A stretch of DNA of 64,000 bases. It comes from Flabesymbios commensalis. Taxonomy: Eukaryota > Annelida > Polychaeta > Terebellida > Flabelligeridae. The stretch spans positions 111,270,255-111,334,254 of the forward strand of contig OZ024903.1 in NCBI GenBank assembly GCA_964017125.1, given 5' to 3'. The notes under the pieces were generated by a model that had not been told where the DNA came from, did no database searches, and saw only the letters and a list, made by a program, of their open reading frames with translations. The position numbers were made by a program, and so were the translations under genes. Below are positions 1-8,991 of the stretch, one piece after another. The stretch's first letter is position 1. Every line of letters starts with the position of its first letter.

Positions 1-428
1 CATAAACGCAACAATGGCTCAACGTATTTATGAAGTCGCAACGTTATAGGCCAGGTGACGAACCGGAGGGTATCGCGGAAGGTGGGTGGAGAAGCGCACG
101 CCCTCCTCTTTGTCCAATTAAAAATAAAATATGCCTAATTACACAAACACAAATCTTGGGGTCGAGCCCCTAAAACCTCCACACGCCCCCCCTTTTTCAA
201 ACCCTGGATCTGCCCTTTAGGCTGACAGCAGATCAATTTCGATGTTTCGTTAATAAAATTGACGTTTCAATAAAAAGTTTCTATATTTGAATATAAATAT
301 ACTTATATAATATGGGTTTCCATATGTTGGATCTTTGAACCTAAGATTCTTTTTTACACGCAGGTAAACATTATCTGATTACCTACATGTCTCTAATTCA
401 GATTACCAATGTTATCATGACTAGCTGC

Positions 429-646
429 TTAACACTTGTGCTGTTGAATTATTTGTTTCTGTCTTTTGTCATCTGAAACTGGATTTACTGACCCAATTCC
501 CAGCTTCAAATGACGAAAAATATTTCAAATTATGATTATTAGAATCGAATTTTTGGATTCACTGATGAACTTTTTTATCAATCTCAGAAAATTTGTATTG
601 TGGCCTGAAACTTGTTTGGAAAAATAGACTTGCATCAAAGGGTTAA
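429..646. mobile_element. Family B TTAA hairpin MITE
   Basis: TTAA at both ends, with start TTAACACTTGTGCTGTTGAA and end AAGGGTTAA. The internal hairpin (TCATCTGAAACTGG...CCAGCTTCAAATGA) is decayed. Confidence 0.7.
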
Positions 647-720
647 TCCTTACAGTGCGGGGATCAATATTAGACGTCAGAATCTGACGTCTAAAGTCGA
701 TCCCGCACTGAAAGGGTTAT
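643..720. mobile_element. Family A TTAA hairpin MITE, partial
   Basis: TTACAGTGCGGGGATC and GATCCCGCACTGAAAGGGTT flank the palindrome TTAGACGTCAGAATCTGACGTC. It abuts a family B MITE. Confidence 0.72.
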
Positions 721-1004
721 ATATTTATAATGGCCGTAAATACGACACGCAGTTTATTTCTGATGATCCAACCGTTTAAATGCTGCCAAATTCCACAAAA
801 CTATAATATTAACTAATAAACACAGCGATTATATTAATTTTTGCATTAACTTCATCTATATGTGACTGTATTTAGTAAATCTGACAATTATTGAAACACA
901 CAGTTTCTGCAATCACACTTATATGCCACCTGGTGGATACTTGAAAATAAAGGTCATTTTGGTATGTGTGGCCAAAATCTGGACGTGCCAACTTGCTTCC
1001 ATCA

Positions 1005-1859
1005 AGGGCGGGGGCCCTAGGGTGATGGTTAGCACCGCTGCCTTTCACGCCAGAATTCGGGGCTCGGTTCCCGGTCTCGGCGGTTTGAAAGAAAAAAAAA
1101 TGTTTTTCCCAAACCATGTGTAAAAGTTAGTATCGTGGGGAGCCTCCGTGACCGAGAGGTAGCGTGCTCGGCCTCAGACCGCCAGGGCTCGAATTTCGAA
1201 TCCTGTGTCTGGAGGACAGTGTCATCTCATCATCCTCAGGAGGTTCTCCTGACCCAGTTTAGCCTATATGTGCACAAAGGTGGCCTAAAGCCCAATTCAT
1301 TTCATTTTATGTGTGGCCGCCTCCTCGTATCTGGCCATAATCTTCCGGCGGATTGCCAGTGGCGTACCCTGGTTTCTCCGCTCAACAGCGGAGCCAATGC
1401 AGCACCCGCATCAGTGCTGGCGCTGATGTAGGCCGTGGTAGCCTTAAATAACTGGCAATAGCCTGTTTGACATTAGGTCCGTCACGTGGGATGAATGGAG
1501 TTACCCAGAGGGAGTGATCCTTCCTATTGTTACTCTGGGGACTATCCGACCCCAGGAAAGTGGAGCTGCGCAAAATTCCACAGAGTTTCAGCATTAAATT
1601 GCACAGGGAAAACTCAAGTCCCCGACCGTCTGGGCATGTCTGAGGGTATATCTCCTAGACATGCCCAGAACCACTTATCGGGCGAGCGAAGGAAAACGCT
1701 CTCAATAACCAACCATGCCCTATCACCCCCACCCTCACATCATCATCTGTACATCATTCATCTCATCGATTAACTACAACGTTTTTATCGTATTACAATG
1801 TCACTTAAAATAACTTTTGTGCCGAAAAGTGACGTAAAGCAAAGATTTACTACTACTAC
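1005..1859 (+). mobile_element. Composite double-tRNA-headed SINE/retroposon with a 42-bp target duplication
   Basis: The direct repeat TATGTGTGGCCAAAATCTGG... occurs at 963-1004 and 1860-1901 (42 bp, one mismatch) and brackets the insert. Inside are a first tRNA-like module (1009-1080; A-box-like GTGATGGTTAGC, B-box-like GGCTCGGTTCC), a linker with TTTTTCCCAAACC, and a second tRNA-like module (1135-1205; TGACCGAGAGGTAGC). A tail CCTCAGGAGGTTCTCC...GTGCACAAAGGTGGCC follows. A further ~530 bp ends in (ACT)n, and its last part also occurs inverted at 22140-22265. Confidence 0.75.
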
Positions 1860-2034
1860 TATGTGTGGCCAAAATCTGGACGTGCCAATTTGCTTCCATC
1901 ATAATTCATGTAGAGCAATATCTATTTGTGTGCCAAAATTCGCAATTTTATCCAGAAGTTTGCACCCAATTACCTAAGACCCCCCCCACTACATAGCTAA
2001 ACTACCAAGTGTTAGTTTATTTTTATTTAACGGG

Positions 2035-2300
2035 TTAGAAAATTTACAGTGTGGTGATATATACATTTGTAAGCCATTTTTCCATGTCGGCGTAACGTTA
2101 TCCTTCCGCTAACGCCAGCGATAAACGCCGCCATAAAGACTTCTATATAATTTAAAGGAATATTAATATTATATACATGATAGATATATGTCTCCCGTAT
2201 CAAAACCAGAGATAAAATAGCTGTTTTTACTATAAATAGTAGCAAAAAAGACACCCTGGAAAGCGTAGATACCAATTAGTATACATAAAAGTTGAAATAA
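2035..2300. repeat. Dispersed repeat seen three times
   Basis: AAAACCAGAGATAAAATAGC, ACTATAAATAGTAG and CTGGAAAGCGTAG recur at 36860-37035 and, inverted, at 42565-42800. Ends and class unknown. Confidence 0.6.
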
Positions 2301-2534
2301 TTGAGGTTTATTATTTATTCAAGAACACAATATGTATTAATAAGTATAGATTAAAACATTATAGCCGGCAATAGCTATAAATAGATGTGTAGTTTTTCCA
2401 GATGTACGTAATGGCGGATACAATAATCATTTTTCTTATAAATATATGGGGAATTGAAACTCAGAATTCACTAGGGTGTGCCTTAAGTTGAGGCACTACC
2501 CTAGGAAATTTAGAGTGTCAAATACCGATATGTT

Positions 2535-2640
2535 GGCATTTTTTTGCTGTGGTGTTCCCAACAGCTGCTGCGGTGCTGCCATAAGCTGTTGCGGTGTTCC
2601 CATAAGCTGCTGCGGTGCTCCCAACAAATGTTGAGGCAAT
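2535..2640. repeat. Short tandem repeat, ~28 bp
   Basis: GTTCCCAACAGCTGCTGCGG, GCCATAAGCTGTTGCGGTGT and CCATAAGCTGCTGCGGTGCT are successive variants; three to four units. Confidence 0.75.
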
Positions 2641-2950
2641 TTACTTTTGGAAACGTGGGGGTCAGGACTCCCTTTGATCCTACCCCCTCTGGATCAACAC
2701 TGATTTGTTTGTTCTACTTATAGTATTTAGGTGCGCGGTATTGGAATGAGAAGTATAATGATTGAAAATAAGGCACAAAAGACAAGTTTAAAAACATTTA
2801 TTTTTCGTTAAATCAGTCAAATACAATTAGAAAAGTATAGAAATTATATACAATTGCACATGAAGTGTACATGAGTATATTATTACAAAGAGGGACTTTT
2901 GTGAAAGCAGTTAAACATGTAACATAAATGTAGTTTGAAATTTACCTCAA

Positions 2951-3103
2951 ATCTGATGGAAAAAGAAGGCCACAACGCGGTATGTAATTGTGTGGTGATG
3001 CACCTTATTTTTTTAATACATCAATGGTGTAATTAAAAATATAAACTGCAACACCACACAACTACATAACGCGTTGTGGCCTTTTTTTCCATCAGATTTG
3101 ACA
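2951..3103. mobile_element. Large hairpin, arms ~55 bp
   Basis: CAAATCTGATGGAAAAAG...GTGGTGATGCA pairs with TGCAACACCAC...CCATCAGATTTG around a ~40-bp spacer. Only one copy is seen here; probably a MITE. Confidence 0.7.
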
Positions 3104-3684
3104 TCTTTGCCGGTATCATAATCTGATCCGCGTTACCCCGACGTGGTACCTTGTAACGCTGATTTCTACACTTCACATTACTTCAAATCTGTATTTGGCT
3201 GTTACCTTATTTTACACAAATATAGGTAGCATATATTCACACATATAGGTAGCAGCTTACAGCAATGACATAAAATGAAAAAGTACCACATAAGTTTATT
3301 GTGATAATTTACATTAGAATTATAAATTACAATGGTAGATAAGAATGACCACTTAAATAAAGGACATTACATGAATGCAATGTACTTATTTTGTACTTAA
3401 GTGCAGATTGGTTTAGAGGTAATAACAATATTCACATCGTCTGGGAATGAGTGGTGGGGGAGGGGGGAAGGGATGTAAGCGTACATGACTTAACAGAAAA
3501 AAGTATAAAAAGTCAGTGTCATTTATCGAGTGTCGTCACACAAATTGTTTAAATGCTTTCTACTCAGGACAATAAAATCGCACAGTTAGAAAAGATAAAG
3601 AACATCTCATTCTAGACGCGGGTAATGTGAACAGAAAGTAATCAGTGGTCTTAAATTAAACAACGTATCGATTTGTGTGAGCCT
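3104..3684. other. No gene seen
   Basis: AT-rich unique sequence; no motifs beyond a doubled ATAGGTAGCA word near 3224-3254. Confidence 0.6.
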
Positions 3685-3757
3685 AGAGGGCGGGGATCGA
3701 CTTCAGACGTGATTAGATTCTGACGTCTAAAGTCGATCCCCTCACTGAAAGAGTAAA
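3685..3757. mobile_element. Family A MITE hairpin, partial
   Basis: GGCGGGGATCGACTTCAGACG and the mirrored CGTCTAAAGTCGATCCCC. Confidence 0.65.
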
Positions 3758-4131
3758 AAGCCAAGGCCAATTATAATTACACCGATTCAGATGTGCTTTT
3801 ATCATAAACTACTTTTTAAAAATCCCAGAAAAATCGTAACTGCTACGCCGAAACGTAGATATTGGCATTTCAGTCTGTGCCTAATGCTGGGCGGGGAAGA
3901 TACGTTATGTTCCTTTCAGTTGGCATCTATGACTCTGCCTAATGCTGGAGAAATTTGTGGCAAGTGAACATTATTGCACGTAAATTGATAATGTGAAGTA
4001 AATACAGACAAAAAGGTGATGATTATATTATGGGGATTATGATAATAATTATAAAGAAAACACAGGTAAATAAGGTGATGATAATATATAGATTATGATG
4101 GAATAACAGAGAGGAATGTGTGACATTCTCA
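3758..4131. other. No gene seen
   Basis: Two copies of TGCCTAATGCTGG (3877, 3937) and two of AGGTGATGATTATAT-like words; otherwise unique. Confidence 0.5.
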
Positions 4132-4230
4132 ACAAACACCAGTCGCAATATTGGTTTAATGTTGGGCCAGCGTCGAAGACGGTGGCCCCACATTAAACCA
4201 GCATTGGGTCAACGTCTCGTGCTTACTGGT
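4132..4230. mobile_element. Family E hairpin MITE
   Basis: TGGTTTAATGTTGGGCCAGC mirrored around TCGAAGACG by GGTGGCCCCACATTAAACCA; ends are decayed. Confidence 0.7.
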
Positions 4231-4451
4231 TTTGTGGGGGCTCAAAAATCCCAAATATGTGAATTGTGATGTAATTGCAACAGAGTTGAATGTAGGACAT
4301 TTGTGGGTGTCACTTCAAAAATCCCAGATATCACAAATCGCATGAATCGTGGCACATTAAATGTATATTGAACGCGTTTATGTCAGATATATCGTAGACA
4401 CCCCATTTTCTTTGGGTGTGGAAAGGGGGTGCCTATGGATATATATTAATA

Positions 4452-4801
4452 CAGGGGCAGATCCAGGATTTGAATTTTTTCAATTTGGGCTTAACTAAAA
4501 CAATTTTTTTTAGTTTTTTGTCTTCTCGGCTGATAAACGAGAGTTCGGGGCTTCACCCGACAGAATTTGGAGTGTCAAATATTTTCTAAGGGGGGGGGGG
4601 GAGGGGTGGTCACAGGGTTCAATTTGTTCAATATCTCGTAACGAACAGCTACACAATTATTGTCAATCGCTAATCAAACTTGAAAATGATTAGCAAAATA
4701 TTTTCTAATTCATAATAGGAGAAAAAACATGGAATCTGGAACGTGATTGGAAATTGCTACATAAAAATTTCAAAACAAATTGATTACTGGATCTGCCTCT
4801 G
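4452..4801. mobile_element. hAT-type MITE, 350 bp
   Basis: Ends CAGGGGCAGATCCAG and CTGGATCTGCCTCTG are inverted repeats. An unrelated G-tract lies inside. The flanks do not show a matching duplication. A similar terminus (CCTGGATCTGCC) occurs at 205-220. Confidence 0.55.
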
Positions 4802-4964
4802 TGATAGCGGTGTAAATATCTTGCTATTATTTGCTATTCTTTGTCCTTTTGGATATGAAATAGTGTATTTGTCACTTAGCAAAGTTGCAGACACACCGTT
4901 TCATACCCAAGGGACGAGTGTAGGATCCTATATTTGGCACACTAATGACGCAGTTCGCCCAAAT

Positions 4965-5180
4965 TTAACACTTACAGCGGGGGGTCGACCTTAGACGTCA
5001 GAATATGACGTCCAAAGTCGATACCCGCGCTGCAAGAGTACAATTTTTTCTAATAGCCGTAGACCCATAACATAGGTATTCAAATTAAGCGGAAAAAGCT
5101 AAGACATTTTTTATTTCAAATTGAAAAAACCCCTTGGTTTCCATGGTTTATACGAGGGTATTTCAGCGCTTTAAGGTTAA
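4965..5180. mobile_element. Family A TTAA MITE, full length
   Basis: A 216-bp unit from TTAACACTTACAGCG to AGCGCTTTAAGGTTAA. The GACGTC hairpin is at the left and the asymmetric body AATAGCCGTAGACCCATAAC at the right. Confidence 0.78.
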
Positions 5181-5340
5181 TGGCTGCCACAACATCAGCC
5201 AGTTAGAAGAAACATTTTTACTATATAAATTTGCTTGAATGTAAAAATACGACATAGGCTATTATCATCATGCCATAAACCTGGTATTAAACACTCGTAT
5301 CTGCTACTTTTTAAAGTGGCAGATACCACCCCTTTACCAT

Positions 5341-5579
5341 TTAACCCTTTAACCGCCGGTGCCGTCCATATTCGTTTTCTACATTTTATATTATCACATT
5401 ACATATCAGCTTTTAAATCTGTTAAAGATAAAAAGTGACATAAATCAACAAGATTTGACATTTGTTGACCTCCATTTTGTCAAATCTGAATAATTTTAAC
5501 TCACTTGAAGCTGTGGATCGCGTCAGCGAGACACAACTTCAAGTGGGTGAAAATTCAGATTGAATAATTTTACGGTTAA
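5341..5579. mobile_element. Family C TTAA MITE, full length
   Basis: From TTAACCCTTTAACCGCCGG to ACGGTTAA. The hairpin CACTTGAAGCTGTGG / CACAACTTCAAGTG flanks ATCGCGTCAGCGAGA. Confidence 0.75.
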
Positions 5580-5790
5580 AGGTTTAAGCGCCAAGCACGC
5601 CCACAGTCGTTTTTATTCTGTTTTATTAGCCGATTAAATCACTGTTATTGGGAAGGAAATAAGTGTTTAAACATCAAGATTTTCTAATGTTTGCTCTCAA
5701 AATAATATGGGTAATTTCCACCCACTTGATGTTGTGGGTCGCGGTAGCGAGACGCAACTTCAAGTGGGTGAAAAATCAAATTGTCTAATA
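5576..5790. mobile_element. Family C MITE, tandem neighbour
   Basis: Starts at the shared TTAA of the previous copy. The hairpin CACTTGATGTTGTGGGTCGC / GCGAGACGCAACTTCAAGTG is followed by the 370-bp palindromic element. Confidence 0.7.
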
Positions 5791-6160
5791 GGAACATGCC
5801 CAGGTCTAAAATCATAAAAAATCGGTGATTTTATTTTGGTTTAATAATAGTACCATATGATGTAAACATGTACAAAGACTGGAACTGCAATTTTTTTTAA
5901 TTTTTGTGCTGCGCATTGACCAGTAAAGGTAGATATAGAGACGAAATTCCGTATTTCTAATTATTGACAACCATGTCAAAAATAAGAAATAGGGGAATTT
6001 CTTCTCTATATCTAGCCTACCTGGTAAGTGCGCAGCACAAAAATTATAAATTTTTTGCAGTTTCAGTCTATGGACATGTTTACATCCTAATTATGGTCAT
6101 ATTATTAAGCCAAAATAAAATCACCGATTTTTTTTATGATTTTACAACTGGGCATGTTCC
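5791..6160. mobile_element. 370-bp near-perfect inverted-repeat element
   Basis: Left arm GGAACATGCCCAGGTCTAAA and right arm ending GGGCATGTTCC are inverted over about 185 bp each, with almost no spacer at CAACCATGTCAAAAATAAG. Half-copies occur at 24146-24335 and 52905-53096. No coding capacity. Confidence 0.8.
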
Positions 6161-6866
6161 TTTAAGAACACCGTATTCCTATAAGAGGGACGATCATCAA
6201 CATAACCACAGTGGCCAATGGGAAAGGAGAGGAAAATAATTCTCTGAAGGCTTTATGATGTAACACCTACAGGTCTGCTATATACCAGTCAACTAACCTG
6301 GTCAAAAAAATGGTAGTTAAAATTGTCAACCCCCCAACATAGTTTTCTATGCTATGAGTACATGTCAATTGACAAACAATATACACACAGTAATTAGAAT
6401 AGACGATCAACGAAAACGTAACATAAATAACAATTTTTGTCAACGGCGTTGGCAATTTTAAATATTTTTTTTGACCCATTTAACACTCCTCTGTATATAT
6501 TATGTCATTAATATCCTGTCGCACATATCAGTATATATCTCATTCATGTACATATCATAGCAGCTTATATAACAGGTAATCTATATATACTCGTACGAAT
6601 ATATATTATATTCTTCGTTTACATTTCCTTTTTTACATAACAGTCAAGCTCTATAATACTCTTATGAATATATTATCTCCCTCATTTACATATCTTATAC
6701 TTACACAATTGTCAGAACAATATATGACCTCCTTCATTTACATACCTATACTGACTTATATCCATAATAATTGAAAGTGAAACACTGTCTCTAAACTGAT
6801 CAAAACATCGTTCAGTTTTGATCACCACTCATGGTTGTCACACAAAGAAATTAATTGCTTGTTTCA
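6161..6866. other. No gene seen
   Basis: AT-rich; 6490-6780 holds a decayed ~85-bp repeat around CATTTACATATC. Confidence 0.5.
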
Positions 6867-7117
6867 TTAACCCTTGTCCTGCTGAATTGGTTCAATTTTA
6901 TTTTTCGTCATTTAAAGCTGGAATTGCTCACGCAATTTCTAGCTTCAAATGACAAAAAATATATTGATATTTTTTCGAAAATATACATCTTCTAAATTGA
7001 GTTATTTTACTAACTGAACATCTACCACAAACTGTATTGTTCATTTCAGTGACATATTATTTGGCTTAAAATATGCTTAAAACCGTATATATCCGGGTCT
7101 AGCAGGACAAGGGTCAA
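6867..7117. mobile_element. Family B TTAA MITE, full length
   Basis: TTAACCCTTGTCCTGCTGAA at the left and AGCAGGACAAGGGTCAA at the right are inverted. The internal hairpin is AAAGCTGGAATTGCTCACGC and its mirror. Confidence 0.8.
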
Positions 7118-7169
7118 CAGTTTGTGCACTTATGTTTACACTACTTAGATATTATTAGACTGGAATACC

Positions 7170-7369
7170 TTATTTCTTTCGGCGCGAAGACCGACTTTAG
7201 ATTATGACGTCTAAAGTCGATCCCCGCGCTGAACGAGTAACCTATTTATAATGGTAGAGCCATACCATAGCTATTCAAATGAAGCGGAAAGAGCCAATTA
7301 CGATATTTACAATGATTTGAAATAAAAAAACATCGTCCTCTATGGTTTAGATAAAAATGTTTAAGCATC
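7170..7369. mobile_element. Family A MITE, decayed
   Basis: The palindrome with GACGTCTAAAGTCGATCC and the body GAAGCGGAAAGAGCCAATTA; the left half is eroded. Confidence 0.6.
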
Positions 7370-7617
7370 TTAACCCTTGTACTGCTGAATTATTTATGAG
7401 TATTTTTCATTTATTTGAGGCTGCAATTGCTGACGCAATTTACAGCCTCAAATAAAAGAAAAATAATATTATTTATAAAAAATAGGCATCTCCCGAACCG
7501 AATTATTTGATTAACTGACCATATGATATGTTACACATTTGGTGGTATTTTATTTAGTTCAAAATTTGCCTTGAAACCTGTATCTATATTATACGGTCTT
7601 AGCAATACAAGGGTGAA
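7370..7617. mobile_element. Family B TTAA MITE, full length
   Basis: TTAACCCTTGTACTGCTGAA to AGCAATACAAGGGTGAA, with hairpin TTTGAGGCTGCAATTGC and its mirror. Confidence 0.78.
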
Positions 7618-7797
7618 AATTATTTGTTGAATGTATGAACCACGTGACGTATTCTGAAATCAACTTTTCATTGGAAATGGTAGATTCCGTCAAAAAAAAA
7701 AGAGATTCATTTGATAGAATCAGGAATAAAAAAATGTATTCATTCAATTCAACTGCCGCAATTATCTTAAGATAAATTGCCGCGGGTGAATTTAATG

Positions 7798-7870
7798 AAA
7801 GAATAATTGGGGCTTAGGTCACATTTGTGCACATACAAAGGTATACTGTGTCAAGGAGAATCTCATTGGG
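7798..7870 (-). mobile_element. SINE tail fragment
   Basis: GGGGCTTAGGTCAC...TGTGCACATA matches the tail of the composite SINE in reverse orientation; both tRNA modules are missing. Confidence 0.55.
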
Positions 7871-8531
7871 ATAGTGATATGGTGAGATAAATCCAATCAC
7901 ACTGCCATACAGACACATGATTCCATATTCGATGCCTGACTATAACCAATGAAAGCTCAGATAATACTACCTATTAGTCAACGTATTATATTTTTAAGAT
8001 ATATCATGACAAGTGAATAAAAGAGGGACGAGTGAATAAATGAAATCAGGGAGTTAAAAGTAAACTACTTGTAGAATATAGCCCCCTATAGGGATCCCAT
8101 GATCTGTCTCAATTTTACCGTTAGCGCCTGATTTTCGGTGAATTCTCGACCGATTTTAATACAAGTTCACAAGCACTTTTTTCCAATCAACAGCCAAGAA
8201 GAAATGGCGAATATTTCAGAAGTCAGTCCAGAAGTTAGAACATTTGACATGGGATGTACTTCTGTGGTTAAAACAGAATGAGTGAATAAGTTTACTGAGG
8301 GGCCCCATATACTACAAGTTAAATAGACTAACTTTAAAACTATAAAATATTTTTGTGAACTTTTCGATGTAGAAGATTAGAAAATAGTGGTTGCAAAAAA
8401 ATTGATGAAAATTGGTTGGGAATTCAATGAGGAAACAGTGAAAATCATGCGCCACGCTTTGTATACATGTTGAGACAGACTATAAGCACAACTAAGATAT
8501 GCTAAGATCCCTTGGCACCTCAGAATCGGAT
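7871..8531. other. 3' flank of the ADF-H gene, no further gene seen
   Basis: AT-rich unique sequence. No convincing polyadenylation signal close to the stop codon at 8953 was found. Confidence 0.5.
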
Positions 8532-8755
8532 CCAGAGAGAGAGGGGGGGGGGGGGGTCACCCCCTCTCCAAAACCAAATTTCTCCAACGTCGATCAAAAT
8601 TGACAAAATATCGATATTTAATGAAATTTAGTAGGGTAGTGCCTCAGCTTGAGGCACTACCCTAGTAGTTTTGAATGTCAATCATTGATTAATACCTTAA
8701 TATTTTTTTTAAATCCGTCCCCCTTCTTTCAATATCTGGATCCGACCTTTTTGTT
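8532..8755. mobile_element. DNA transposon remnant with GGATCCAGA ends and an internal palindrome
   Basis: TCGGATCCAGA at the left and TCTGGATCCGA at the right are inverted. The middle holds TAGGGTAGTGCCTCAGC followed by its inverse (8633-8665). A related palindrome is at 2468-2512 near another GGATCA end (~2690). Confidence 0.5.
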
Positions 8756-8867
8756 TTCTAGGAGCAGGTATACATAACGCCTTAATGCAGCAAGACTCAA
8801 AGTATAAAAGGTACATATTTGCAAGGCTTTGTATTCACAGACGTTACATGCATTAATACAGTGTAGA

Positions 8868-8933
8868 CCTTGGGAATCAAAGCGTCCTTTCTGCTATTTT
8901 ACCAAGTAGCAGAAAGGACGCATTAGTTCCAAG
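8868..8933 (-). other. Hairpin just past the stop codon (3' UTR of the ADF-H gene)
   Basis: AGCGTCCTTTCTGCTA and TAGCAGAAAGGACGC pair across a 10-nt loop. Flanking bases (GGAATCAA / TTAGTTCC) extend the stem with mismatches. It begins about 20 nt after TAA, so it should be transcribed. It could be a small MITE or a 3' UTR structure. Confidence 0.7.
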
Positions 8934-8952
8934 AGCGATGACATCCAGCTGA

Positions 8953-8991
8953 TTATTTGACGTTGGATTTTGAGCCACTACTTGACGTCAC
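8953..8991 (-). CDS. ADF-H gene, last coding exon (12 aa and TAA)
   Basis: Acceptor TGTTGACAG is followed by 39 nt encoding VTSSSGSKSNVK and TAA. It joins exon 7 in phase 0 to give MEKVTSSSGSKSNVK, similar in shape to the C-termini of drebrin-like/coactosin ADF-H domains. Very short, but the frame, acceptor and pattern agree. Confidence 0.8.
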   Translation of the reverse strand: MTSSSGSKSNVK

